From JABDCI01 sp964475835 (GTDB lineage Bacteria > Verrucomicrobiota > Verrucomicrobiia > JABWAM01), in NCBI GenBank assembly GCA_964475835.1, contig CAYYYL010000004.1, positions 1 to 64,000 of the forward strand: a stretch of 64,000 bases of DNA, read 5' to 3'. The translations under genes and the position numbers were made by a program. Under the pieces are notes generated by a model. That model did not search any database. It was given only the letters and a program-made list of their open reading frames with translations, and was not told the origin of the DNA. Positions 43,509-52,224 of this stretch are shown here, piece after piece. Position 1 is the stretch's first letter, and the number at the start of each line of letters is the position of its first letter.

Positions 43509-44864
43509 TCAGGACACACTCGCGGCGACGCGTCGCTTGGAGGAGCTGCTGCGGGATTCCGCAGGAGCCGATTCACAGGCGCAGCACGCGGCCAGTTGGC
43601 GGCCATAGACGGCGCGGTCCCCCAATTCCTCTTCAATACGAAGGAGCTGGTTGTATTTCGCCACGCGATCGGTACGGCAAAGAGAGCCGGTCTTGATCTG
43701 GCCCGCATTGGTCGCTACGGCGATGTCGGCGATCGTCGTGTCCTCGGTTTCGCCGGAGCGATGGCTGATCACGGCAGTGTAACCCGCACGGTGGGCCATG
43801 TCGATGGAATCGAGAGTTTCGGTCAAGGTGCCGATCTGGTTCACCTTCACGAGGATCGAGTTGGCAATGCCTTCCTTGATTCCGCGGCTTAGGAACTCCG
43901 TGTTCGTGACAAAGAGATCGTCGCCGACAAGCTGGGTGTTGCATCCCATGGAATCCGTCAGCTTCTTCCAGCCTTCCCAGTCATTTTCAGCAAGACCGTC
44001 TTCGATGGAAACGATCGGATACTTCTTCTGAAGATCCTTGTAAAAGCTCACCATCTCCTCAGCGGTACGGGATGAGCCATCCGATTTCTTGAAGATATAA
44101 CGTTTCGACTTCGCATCGAAAAACTCGCTCGATGCGGCATCCAGGGCAATGAACACCTCCTTACCCAGCGTGTATCCGGCCTGCTTGACCGCGAGAGCAA
44201 TCACTTCCAGCGCATCCGCGTTGGACTTGAGCTTGGGCGCGAAACCACCTTCATCGCCAATGGCCGTGGAGAGGCCACGCCCCTTGAGCACGCTTTTCAG
44301 CGAATGAAAAATCTCCGTTCCCATGCGCAAGGCTTCGCGGAAGGACTTCGCTCCCTTGGGCATGATCATGAATTCCTGGATGTCGACAGGAGCATCCGAA
44401 TGCGCGCCGCCGTTCAGAATATTCATCATCGGAACAGGAAGAACCTTCGCATTGGGCCCACCGAGGTATTTGAAGAGAGAGACACCGAGCGCTGCAGCCG
44501 AGGCGTGCGCCGCTGCCAGCGAGACACCAAGGAGCGCATTGGCTCCGAGCTTCGCCTTGTTGGGCGTGCCATCGAGGTCGATCATAAGCGCATCCAATCC
44601 GGCCTGATTAAGGGCATCAAACCCCTCGATCTCGGGAGCGATCTTCGTGCGGACATTCTCCACGGCCTTCGAAACTCCCTTGCCAAGATAACGTTTCTTG
44701 TCCCCATCCCGCAACTCCCAGGCTTCGTGTTGGCCCGTGCTGGCGCCCGAAGGAACCGCAGCGCGACCCACAGCCCCGCTGGAAAGGGTGATTTCAACTT
44801 CAATCGTCGGATTCCCGCGGGAATCCAGGATTTCTCTTGCCTGAACTTTTTGAATGTTAGTCAT
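43509..44864 (-). CDS. eno: Enolase
   Basis: Enolase interconverts 2-phosphoglycerate and PEP, the donor for PTS Enzyme I. 451 residues from ATG 44864 (MTNIQKVQAREILDSRGNPT); an upstream in-frame start adds 14 unlike residues. SGAVGRAAVPSGASTGQHEA, VGDDLFVTNTEFL and SHRSGETEDTTIAD are intact. The family normally ends near LLRIEEELGDRAVYGG; here about 30 more residues follow, rich in Ala, Cys, Ser and Arg (CCACESAPAE, SRSSSSKRR), an unusual tail. A strong terminator follows the gene. Confidence 0.96.
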   Translation of the reverse strand: MTNIQKVQAREILDSRGNPTIEVEITLSSGAVGRAAVPSGASTGQHEAWELRDGDKKRYLGKGVSKAVENVRTKIAPEIEGFDALNQAGLDALMIDLDGTPNKAKLGANALLGVSLAAAHASAAALGVSLFKYLGGPNAKVLPVPMMNILNGGAHSDAPVDIQEFMIMPKGAKSFREALRMGTEIFHSLKSVLKGRGLSTAIGDEGGFAPKLKSNADALEVIALAVKQAGYTLGKEVFIALDAASSEFFDAKSKRYIFKKSDGSSRTAEEMVSFYKDLQKKYPIVSIEDGLAENDWEGWKKLTDSMGCNTQLVGDDLFVTNTEFLSRGIKEGIANSILVKVNQIGTLTETLDSIDMAHRAGYTAVISHRSGETEDTTIADIAVATNAGQIKTGSLCRTDRVAKYNQLLRIEEELGDRAVYGRQLAACCACESAPAESRSSSSKRRVAASVS

Positions 44865-44949
44865 AAAATCAATTTGGGTGCAAAACTCATGGAATCCAGC
44901 CCCCATCGAGCGTCGCTACCCTTGGCAGCAGCGCTCCCGAAACGCCGGA

Positions 44950-46836
44950 TCAAACCCCTGCGTGCTGCATTTCACCTGTCGACACCGCGGGGCCGTCACC
45001 TTCCGAAACTGCGGCTTCGATCTGGACGATACGCGCCTTACGCTCCCCCTGATCGCCGGGAAGGACCGCGGTCTCTCCCGCCTTTTTTCCAAGAATGGCC
45101 GTCGCAAGCGCGGCTTGATAGGAAATGATCCCTTTTTCAGGATCCCCATCCCATGCACCTAAAATGGTAAATACTTCCTTCCGTCCTTCCTCCAGCATCT
45201 CGATGGTCACCCGGGTTCCGATATTCACCGCCGAGGTGTCGGGCTTGTAAAAATCCGTTCCACGGGCCCGTGAGAGCATCTGTTCAAGTTCAGCACGCAG
45301 ACGCATCAACACCGTCTGCATCTCCTTGGCCGCTTTGAATTCGTGGTTCTCACGAAGATCTCCATAGCTTCGAGCCACGGCGATTTCCTGGGAGTTTTGG
45401 GGAATCTTCTTATTGATAAGTTCCTCGTACTCGCTCTTTTTACGCTCCAGGCTTTCCCAGGAGACAATCAACGCCTCGGTTTCAGATTGCTGATTGCTCA
45501 CCAAAAGGGACTGGACCGTGGGCGAAACCTTGATCAGACGGGCCATCATGGATCGCTTGTCAAGTTCGTCGATGGCAGGATTCATCAAAATCGATTTACC
45601 GAGATCACGAGCCTCCTCAGCATCACAGGCCCGGACCAAATCCGCAATCAGGGATGAATCACTCAGAAGAAGTTCGGAAAGAGGACTCTTGCGACGGGTG
45701 CCTGATTCCAGGGCGTTGACTTCGAGTTGATGAAGAATCGTCGAAAGGAGACGTCCATTCACCAATGCGGGCAGCCATTTGGCGTATCCGGGGTTTTCAC
45801 GATTCTTACACAACCAGAGAATCAGCTCGGGACCGGCCCGGTGTTCCCGAAGGCTTTGCTCCACCATGGGGGCAAGATCCCCCTCCTTGCCCTCGGAAAC
45901 CAGAAAATCGATGATCTCGGTGACCAGCTTCCCACCAGCCTTGTCGAGCATCCCCTTGATGCGAACCTCCCAATCGGGAAAGCTCTGTTTCAAAATCGGA
46001 AGAATATGACGCTGACGATGCGTCGAAAGATCGGAAACCAATTGATGCACATTGCGAACCTCTTGAACGAGCGACTGGATATTCACAGGTGCAGCCCCGG
46101 AATCCCCCAAACGGGAAAGATCATCCCGGATCCAGATGGCTTCGATCACCACAGCGGGATTCTTGTCACGATTGGATATAATATGCTCATCGAGTGCCTT
46201 GACGATATCAGGAATCAGCGACTTCAATTCGGCATTCTTTCCAACCTTGCGCAACACCTCCTCCGCAACCTCCAGGAGATCGGCCAGAGTTCGTCCCTCG
46301 CTCAAACGAACCAGAAGGAGATCGGCCGCCGTTTCCGGTTTATCGAGAAGCCGGAAAGGCTCTGTCTTCCGTGAGGGCCAAACAATCAGGGCATCCTTCT
46401 TGCACGCGCGCTTTGCCGCCGCCACCCACTTTTTCCAATCGGAGGCGGGAATGACGTCCTTGCAGATCACCGACTCCAACTTTTCCGAAGTCGCCGCCTC
46501 ACCAAAACTTTTTGCAAAATCGCGCACCACCGCCGAGGGGTTTTCCCCGGCGTTCTTTTTCAGGTCGTCCAGACGGTTGGCCTTCTGGGCAAGAATATGA
46601 TCCTCTGCCAACACCTGAAGAGAATCCGCTGCGTATGCCAGCTGCATCGGATGCTGCGGCTTTTGAGTAAAATCAATCACGATCTGGCCGAGCACCATGT
46701 CGAAGGATGAAACCTTCCCGAAACCCCAGCTTCGATGCAGACAAAACGAGCCGGGTGCCAGGGATAGGAGTTTTTTGACCTGAATTTGAGTGAGGCGACC
46801 CGATGCGACGTAGCTTTGAAATTCTTCTGGGTTCAT
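44950..46836 (-). CDS. greA: GreA-type transcript cleavage factor with long N-terminal extension
   Basis: A 628-residue protein whose last 160 residues are GreA/GreB. INKKIPQNSQEIAVARSYGDLRENHEFKAAKE is represented by its key part ARSYGDLRENHEF, the coiled coil with acidic tip that enters the RNA polymerase secondary channel to rescue backtracked complexes. A C-terminal FKBP-like part (GTRVTIEML, ISYQAALATAILGKKAGE) follows. The first 470 residues are mostly helical and have no domain I recognise. Comparable long GreA fusions are known in Chlamydiae, so this may be a PVC trait. Start ATG 46836 (MNPEEFQSYV). About 85 bases separate it from eno. Confidence 0.88.
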   Translation of the reverse strand: MNPEEFQSYVASGRLTQIQVKKLLSLAPGSFCLHRSWGFGKVSSFDMVLGQIVIDFTQKPQHPMQLAYAADSLQVLAEDHILAQKANRLDDLKKNAGENPSAVVRDFAKSFGEAATSEKLESVICKDVIPASDWKKWVAAAKRACKKDALIVWPSRKTEPFRLLDKPETAADLLLVRLSEGRTLADLLEVAEEVLRKVGKNAELKSLIPDIVKALDEHIISNRDKNPAVVIEAIWIRDDLSRLGDSGAAPVNIQSLVQEVRNVHQLVSDLSTHRQRHILPILKQSFPDWEVRIKGMLDKAGGKLVTEIIDFLVSEGKEGDLAPMVEQSLREHRAGPELILWLCKNRENPGYAKWLPALVNGRLLSTILHQLEVNALESGTRRKSPLSELLLSDSSLIADLVRACDAEEARDLGKSILMNPAIDELDKRSMMARLIKVSPTVQSLLVSNQQSETEALIVSWESLERKKSEYEELINKKIPQNSQEIAVARSYGDLRENHEFKAAKEMQTVLMRLRAELEQMLSRARGTDFYKPDTSAVNIGTRVTIEMLEEGRKEVFTILGAWDGDPEKGIISYQAALATAILGKKAGETAVLPGDQGERKARIVQIEAAVSEGDGPAVSTGEMQHAGV

Positions 46837-46929
46837 AGGCAGAAGGGTATTATGACTCGGACACCTCCCAAAGAGCAAGTAAAACCCATGGAGGGTCCCC
46901 TGACAGCTTGCCAACAGGTTACCCGCGAC

Positions 46930-47619
46930 TCAGCGGTTTTCAGATCGCTTTTGGAGCTTTTGCCTCGCCTCGTCGCGCTCCTCAGATGTCATCTGCTTCC
47001 AGCGCTCAAAATTCTTCTTCAACTTCTCCTTCTCTTCCGGCGACATCTTCTGCAAACGCTGAAAACGTTTCTCGAGAAGCTTGCGCTGATCGTCCGTCAA
47101 ATCTTTGAAAATGGGGAGCTTGGCGGCCTCGGTCCGTCTCTCCTCCGGAGTCATGCTCCTTGCCCGCTTCCGAAAATCCTCCATCTGTATTCGCTCCTCC
47201 GGGGTCAATTTCTCAAATTTTTCCATGAGGGCCTGCCGGGCAGGTGACAGGGACGCAAAATGTTCGTACTGCTTCTGAACCCGCACCCGCTGCTCCGGCT
47301 TCAAATCCCTCAATAAAGGCAGGGTTTGCATGGCTTGATCCCGCTGTTCGGGCGTCAGTTTGGCATAGTTCCTCCGAAACTCCTGGAGCTGGGCCTTCTC
47401 TTCAGGTGCGAGCTTCTCCCATCGCTGTTTCCAGCTTCCCCCCCGCTTCGAACGTCCCTCCTTTTTCCCAGGAAGGGAATCCGATTGAGGCGCGGAAACC
47501 TCCGGTTTGGAAGGCGGAGGGGGAGCTTCTTCGGAAAAACCACCCGCCGCCCTGGTGCTGATAACCCCAGCCAGATAGGCCAGCAAAAGGATACGCCTTA
47601 GTTGGATTCTAAAGCTCAT
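46930..47619 (-). CDS. DUF3106-like secreted protein
   Basis: A 229-residue protein with a signal peptide (RRILLLAYLAGVISTRAAG), a proline-rich linker, then repeated helical motifs of the DUF3106 kind: WEKLAPEEKAQLQEF, YAKLTPEQRDQ, FEKLTPEERIQ, ARSMTPEERR and LQKMSPEEKEKL. It is highly charged and probably forms a periplasmic helical bundle. A TTG lies directly before the ATG at 47619. It overlaps the anti-sigma-like gene by 11 bases, so it belongs to the sigma-factor operon. Such proteins often accompany ECF units in this phylum; the role is unknown. Confidence 0.75.
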   Translation of the reverse strand: MSFRIQLRRILLLAYLAGVISTRAAGGFSEEAPPPPSKPEVSAPQSDSLPGKKEGRSKRGGSWKQRWEKLAPEEKAQLQEFRRNYAKLTPEQRDQAMQTLPLLRDLKPEQRVRVQKQYEHFASLSPARQALMEKFEKLTPEERIQMEDFRKRARSMTPEERRTEAAKLPIFKDLTDDQRKLLEKRFQRLQKMSPEEKEKLKKNFERWKQMTSEERDEARQKLQKRSENR

Positions 47620-48004
47620 CAAGCCTTTCTATCACATCCAAATCCTGGATAAGCTCGTAGTCCTGAACCAACTGAGCCACTTCCACTGGGGCCGCAGGCT
47701 CCTCCTGCATCCCCGAGGAAATTCCTGTTTTCACTTCCACCACTCCATTCGATTTGGGTTCAAAAAAATGAGTCCCAACCACCACCAATAAGACCCCACA
47801 CGCCGCAGCTAAGGCCATCGACACCCCCCATCGCCAGGATCTCAAAATAGGCCAACCCCAGGCCCGCCCCACACTCTTTCCACCCTCCTGAAGCCTCTGC
47901 CGTACCCGATACGCAAAATCCGTGGCCGGACGCTCCTGAGGCAATCGCCCCAAGACATCCCACAGCTTCTGGTCATCGTTCCAATCTGGAGGAATGGGTG
48001 GCAT
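47609..48004 (-). CDS. Probable anti-sigma factor (single-pass membrane protein)
   Basis: A 131-residue protein with a soluble N-terminal part (1 to about 58), one membrane segment (VSMALAAACGVLLVVVGTHFF) and a short acidic periplasmic tail. No zinc-finger HxxxCxxC is present. Its place directly after an ECF sigma gene (33-base gap) and its topology make it the likely anti-sigma factor, but this rests on context. It overlaps the DUF3106 gene downstream. Confidence 0.6.
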   Translation of the reverse strand: MPPIPPDWNDDQKLWDVLGRLPQERPATDFAYRVRQRLQEGGKSVGRAWGWPILRSWRWGVSMALAAACGVLLVVVGTHFFEPKSNGVVEVKTGISSGMQEEPAAPVEVAQLVQDYELIQDLDVIERLDEL

Positions 48005-48037
48005 AGCTTTATATTAATATAAACACCGTTGACGCCG

Positions 48038-48625
48038 TTAGGTTTCTCTCAAAAATTCCTCAAGGTCTTTTTTCAATGCCTCACGGGCACGATGCAATAG
48101 GGACTTGGTGGCACTCACGCTTGCTCCTAAAATTTTAGCAATTTCTTCATAGGGCATCCCTTCATAGCGGCAAAGAAGGACCGCTGTACGCTGGTTTTCG
48201 GGGAGTCGATGGATGGCCGCAAGGATGGCTTGCTGAAGCTCTTTCTCCGAGCTGACCGTGGAAGGAGACTTTGCTCCGGGATCGGCATATTGAAACGGTT
48301 CGGCTTCAGGATCTTCAGAATAAGTTTCCTGCAAGGATTGCACCGGATGGCGCGTCCGCCTGCGAAATTCGTTCAGGCAAAGATTGCGTGCGATGGTGAA
48401 AAGCCATGTCGTAAATTTCGCAGTAGGCTCATATTTTTCGGCATTTTTGTAGACCTGAACGAAGACATGCTGGGCGATATCCTCGGCATCCTCAAGATTT
48501 CCCACCTGACGATACACAAAATTCAACACGGGAATTTTGAAATGCTCCACCAACGCTTCGAACGCTGCTTCATCCCCCGCCTTGACACGGAGCATCCAAT
48601 CCACATGTGGATCAGACCCACTCAT
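48038..48625 (-). CDS. ECF-type RNA polymerase sigma factor
   Basis: A 195-residue sigma-70 family protein with only regions 2 and 4. Region 2 includes NLEDAEDIAQHVFVQVYKN and FTTWLFTIARNLCLNEFRRR, which binds and melts the -10. Region 4 is LPENQRTAVLLCRYEGMPYEEIAKILGASVSATKSLLHRAR in pieces, with helix-turn-helix EEIAKILGASVSATKSLLH. Its ATG overlaps the gmd stop (ATGA) so translation is coupled to gmd. It is followed by the presumed anti-sigma gene. Confidence 0.93.
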   Translation of the reverse strand: MSGSDPHVDWMLRVKAGDEAAFEALVEHFKIPVLNFVYRQVGNLEDAEDIAQHVFVQVYKNAEKYEPTAKFTTWLFTIARNLCLNEFRRRTRHPVQSLQETYSEDPEAEPFQYADPGAKSPSTVSSEKELQQAILAAIHRLPENQRTAVLLCRYEGMPYEEIAKILGASVSATKSLLHRAREALKKDLEEFLRET

Positions 48626-49611
48626 TCCACCATCACGGGTCGTTCAAGTTCGGTTTCGACCATGATCTTCACAAGTTCCTTGAAACGGACCTTCGGCTGC
48701 CAGCCCAGCACCCGTTTTGCTTTCGACGCATCACCCACCATCAACCCCACCTCCGTGGGACGAATCTGCTCCGGGTCCGTCTCCACATACTCCTGCCAGT
48801 CAAGCCCCACCGTGGCAAAAGCCTGTTCAACAAACTCTTTCACACTGTGAGTCTCTCCGGTCGCAATTACAAAATCATCCGCCGTCTTCTGCTGCAACAT
48901 CCGCCACATCGCCTCCACATATTCCGGCGCATACCCCCAATCCTTCTGGGCTGAAAGACTGCCCAGGCGAAGCTTGGGAAGTTCCCCTCGCTTGATCGCC
49001 GCCACACCCCGTGCGATTTTTCGAGTCACAAAATTTTCACCGCGCCGGGGTGATTCATGATTGAAAAGGATCCCGTTGCACAAGAACAGACCGTAACTTT
49101 CCCGGTAACACGATACCAGAAAATGACTCGCCGCCTTGGCGCAGGCGTAAGGACTCACCGGGCGGAAAGGCGTCCGCTCCGTCTGGGGGGATTCCTCCGG
49201 ATGCCCATACATCTCCGATGTCGATGCGTGATAAAATCGAACCTGCCGCCCCATCTCCCTCACGCACTCCAGAAGTTTCACCGTTCCCACCGCATTGATG
49301 TCAAACGTGTACTCCGGAGACTCGAAACTCACGCGCACATGACTCTGCGCGGCGAGGTGGTACACCTCATCAGGTTGAATCTTGTGGAAAAGCCGGATCA
49401 ATCCACTCGTTTCCCCGAGGTCCCCGTAGTGAAGAAAAAGCTGCTCCTGACGCTGCAAGGGAGTGAGGTCCAGATGATCCAGACGGTCCCGCTGCATCAT
49501 GCTCGTGCGGCGGACGACGCCATGCACTTCGTATCCCTTTTGAATTAACAACTCCGTGAGATACGATCCATCCTGGCCCGTAATCCCCGTGATCAACGCG
49601 CGCTTGGTCAT
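48622..49611 (-). CDS. gmd: GDP-mannose 4,6-dehydratase
   Basis: Gmd converts GDP-mannose to GDP-4-keto-6-deoxymannose, precursor of GDP-fucose, rhamnose or perosamine for surface glycans. 329 residues from ATG 49611 (MTKRALITGITGQDGSYL). The Rossmann motif GITGQDG, the substrate block VVRRTSMMQ and the SDR catalytic YACAK are all present, with NHESPRRGENFVTRKI downstream. No fucose synthase or glycosyltransferase is adjacent. The stop overlaps the ECF sigma start, which is an unusual operon partner. Confidence 0.95.
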   Translation of the reverse strand: MTKRALITGITGQDGSYLTELLIQKGYEVHGVVRRTSMMQRDRLDHLDLTPLQRQEQLFLHYGDLGETSGLIRLFHKIQPDEVYHLAAQSHVRVSFESPEYTFDINAVGTVKLLECVREMGRQVRFYHASTSEMYGHPEESPQTERTPFRPVSPYACAKAASHFLVSCYRESYGLFLCNGILFNHESPRRGENFVTRKIARGVAAIKRGELPKLRLGSLSAQKDWGYAPEYVEAMWRMLQQKTADDFVIATGETHSVKEFVEQAFATVGLDWQEYVETDPEQIRPTEVGLMVGDASKAKRVLGWQPKVRFKELVKIMVETELERPVMVE

Positions 49612-49674
49612 GGAAGGCAACGCTACAAGCTCAGAACCGTCAGTGACAAGACACAATATGACAGGAGAACCTTC

Positions 49675-52209
49675 TCAATTCGCATCGGCATGCTCGGTCT
49701 GTAATTTTCGCAGATGGGCCGACGCCTCGGTTTCGCAGGGCAGATTGGAATCCAGAATCCGCTTCAACACCCGAACACTCCCCTTCCAATCCTTTTGCAA
49801 TTCCAGAATCCTGACGGCCTCCAACCCCCCCTTGCATACCCAGAAAAACTCGCGCTCCTCAGCGGAGGTGCTCTGGGGATTGCGCTCGTAGAGGGGGGTC
49901 AGATAGCTCTGCATCGCCAGCTTCAAGTCCCCTGTTTTCTCATAAGTCCGTCCCATCTCCACATAGGCCTGATTTTTCAGGGACGCATCCGCCTTGGGGG
50001 AATTGACGATGATTTTAAAGGATGCCAGCGCGTCATCATAGCGTTTCATCTGACGAAGACACTGCCCCCGGCGACCTTGAATCTCCAGGAGCCTGTCGTC
50101 CGACTGCATTTTCTCACCGGACTTCAGCAAATCATCCAAAATCAGGAGCGCTTCATCGAACTTGCCCTGTTCGCTCAAAAGATCTGCGTACAAAAATCGG
50201 CCGTCAAAAACCCAGGGGGATTGCGGATAGTCGCGCACGAGGGCCTCGATCAACCGGGCGGCATCCCCCTTGTTCTGCCCCAGACGGTACGCCGCCATCG
50301 CCGCGAAATAGGTGGCTTCGGGGGCCATGGGATGCATGGGAGCGTTCTTTCGCAACAATTCGAACTGCTCCTCAGCCCTGGCATAGTTCTTCGCTCGATC
50401 GTAATACGATCCAAGCCAGAACTGCGCCTCGAAGGCAGATGGACTCTTTGGATGATTCTTCACCAACGCCTCAAATTCCGCCACCGCCTTCTCATTCTGA
50501 CCCAGCCTCTCCAGATTCCGGGCACGACAGAGAAGGGCTCTCGGCACCAATTCATGCTTGGGATACTTCTCGACGAATAACTTCACTGTATCCATCGACT
50601 CCTGGTACTTTCCCAGGGCATACAAAACCTCCGCCTCGTCTATCCAGGTTCTCGGAACATAGGAGGAGGAAGGATATTGCTGAATCAGCCTTTGATACGC
50701 CTCCGCCACCTTCTGCATTTCTCCACTGCGACGATTGGCCTCGGCTTCCAGCACACGAACTTCGGGAGACCACGCCCCCACGGCTAACGCCGCGTCATGC
50801 GCGGCTCGACGTTGGAACCCCTGGGAATGGTACCCCCCCCGAAAAAAAGCATTCGCAGCCTGATAGAGCGCCTGTTCGCGGCGCCCCCCCACCGCCCCTC
50901 CCTTGACTTGGTAGGCCTTCATGTACGCAGCCGCGGCTTTCTCAAACTCCTCCCGCTCAAAATGAAGGTCCCCCAACTTCAACCACGCATCGATCTGCAA
51001 TCCGGGATCCCCGGCTCTCTCAGCCGCCTTCTGAAACTCCAGCGCGGCCGATTCATGCTTCTTGTCATTCAAAAAAATCCAGCCCAGTTGAAAATGCGCC
51101 CGATCCCCCAGCGCACCCGCAGGATACTTGTCAAAATAAGCCTGCATCGCCCGGATGGCTTGATCGTACTTGCCCGCCTTCTGCCATAAGGTTCCAATTT
51201 CGAGCAGCAACGATTCCCCCAAGCGTGTGCGTGCATTTTCCCCCTCCCAATCCGCCAGACGGTCCACCAGGGTATCCACCTTTTTCTCTCGCAGGTAGAT
51301 CTCCTCCAGTTTGCGCACACAATTCAGACGAAAGGATGCATCATCGCTCTTGCGGAAGGCCTGTTCAAAGGAGGACGCACCCCCGGCAAAATTCTGGGCC
51401 GCCACATCCAGCTCCCCAAGGCGGAAGAGCGCAGAAGGGACGACGCTCTGGGCCTCGGGCCGATCCGATCGCGTGATGATCTCAAACCGCGACTTCGCCA
51501 CGTCGGGCTGCTTTCGCTCCAGATCCATCTCCCCAAGCGCATAAAGGGCCTGAAAACCCACGGCGTTCTGACTTTCCTCCTTCGCCAAACGGGTCAGAAT
51601 CCCTGCAGCCTGGTCGTACTTTTTCTGCATCACATAGGTTGTCCCCAGGGTGAGAGTCGCACGCGCCGCAAGATCGGAGGATCCCTCCTTCTGCAACAAT
51701 CGCAACACCTCCTGGGCCGCCTCATACTTCTGCTGCTGAAGGAACGCCCGCGCCACTCCATATTGGGCGTCCATCGCATATTTGCTCTTTGGAAAGCGTG
51801 CGCTCAGACTTCCAAAGGTCTGCAATGCATCGACCGGAAGCTCCGCCTTCAATTGCGCCTCTCCGATGTAGAAGAGATAGGCGTCCTGCCATGCAATCGA
51901 GGCGGCGGCCAATCGGGTTTGAAGAAGGTCAAGAGCATCCATAGCCCGCCCCTGATTGAGACGCGCACGGGCAAGAAGCCACGACGCTTCATCCCGGTAG
52001 TCGGATTGGGGAAAATCACTCAGCAACTTCTGAAACTGGGTCTCCGCCAGTTCGTAGAGATGATCATCCATCGCCTTTTGCCCAAAGGTGAAAAGGCGTT
52101 TTTCACTCGCAGACGATTCAGCCCCGGAGAGTGAAATCGTGGTCGCCAACAGGCAGGAGAGAATTCCACACCAAAACCATGACCGACGATTTGGAAGGGA
52201 GGGATACAT
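49675..52209 (-). CDS. Large secreted tetratricopeptide-repeat protein
   Basis: 844 residues with a signal peptide (WFWCGILSCLLATTISLSGA) followed by TPR-like helical repeats along the whole protein, for example YELAETQFQKLLSDFPQSDYR, cut here to its typical form AETQFQKLLSDFPQSDY, and AVAEFEALVKNHPKSPSA. The FPxSxY/YPxSxW pattern resembles BamD/YbgF-type envelope TPR proteins. It probably acts as a periplasmic scaffold, possibly in outer-membrane or secretion assembly. It starts 15 bases after uvrA ends and lies upstream of gmd. Partner unknown. Confidence 0.8.
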   Translation of the reverse strand: MYPSLPNRRSWFWCGILSCLLATTISLSGAESSASEKRLFTFGQKAMDDHLYELAETQFQKLLSDFPQSDYRDEASWLLARARLNQGRAMDALDLLQTRLAAASIAWQDAYLFYIGEAQLKAELPVDALQTFGSLSARFPKSKYAMDAQYGVARAFLQQQKYEAAQEVLRLLQKEGSSDLAARATLTLGTTYVMQKKYDQAAGILTRLAKEESQNAVGFQALYALGEMDLERKQPDVAKSRFEIITRSDRPEAQSVVPSALFRLGELDVAAQNFAGGASSFEQAFRKSDDASFRLNCVRKLEEIYLREKKVDTLVDRLADWEGENARTRLGESLLLEIGTLWQKAGKYDQAIRAMQAYFDKYPAGALGDRAHFQLGWIFLNDKKHESAALEFQKAAERAGDPGLQIDAWLKLGDLHFEREEFEKAAAAYMKAYQVKGGAVGGRREQALYQAANAFFRGGYHSQGFQRRAAHDAALAVGAWSPEVRVLEAEANRRSGEMQKVAEAYQRLIQQYPSSSYVPRTWIDEAEVLYALGKYQESMDTVKLFVEKYPKHELVPRALLCRARNLERLGQNEKAVAEFEALVKNHPKSPSAFEAQFWLGSYYDRAKNYARAEEQFELLRKNAPMHPMAPEATYFAAMAAYRLGQNKGDAARLIEALVRDYPQSPWVFDGRFLYADLLSEQGKFDEALLILDDLLKSGEKMQSDDRLLEIQGRRGQCLRQMKRYDDALASFKIIVNSPKADASLKNQAYVEMGRTYEKTGDLKLAMQSYLTPLYERNPQSTSAEEREFFWVCKGGLEAVRILELQKDWKGSVRVLKRILDSNLPCETEASAHLRKLQTEHADAN

Positions 52210-52224
52210 TCGCCTTATTGAAAA

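Noticed and set aside
46900..46918. ACAGCTTGC near 46903 as another end of the palindromic element
   Set aside because: Only nine bases match and the AAAAAGT continuation is missing, so chance is likely.
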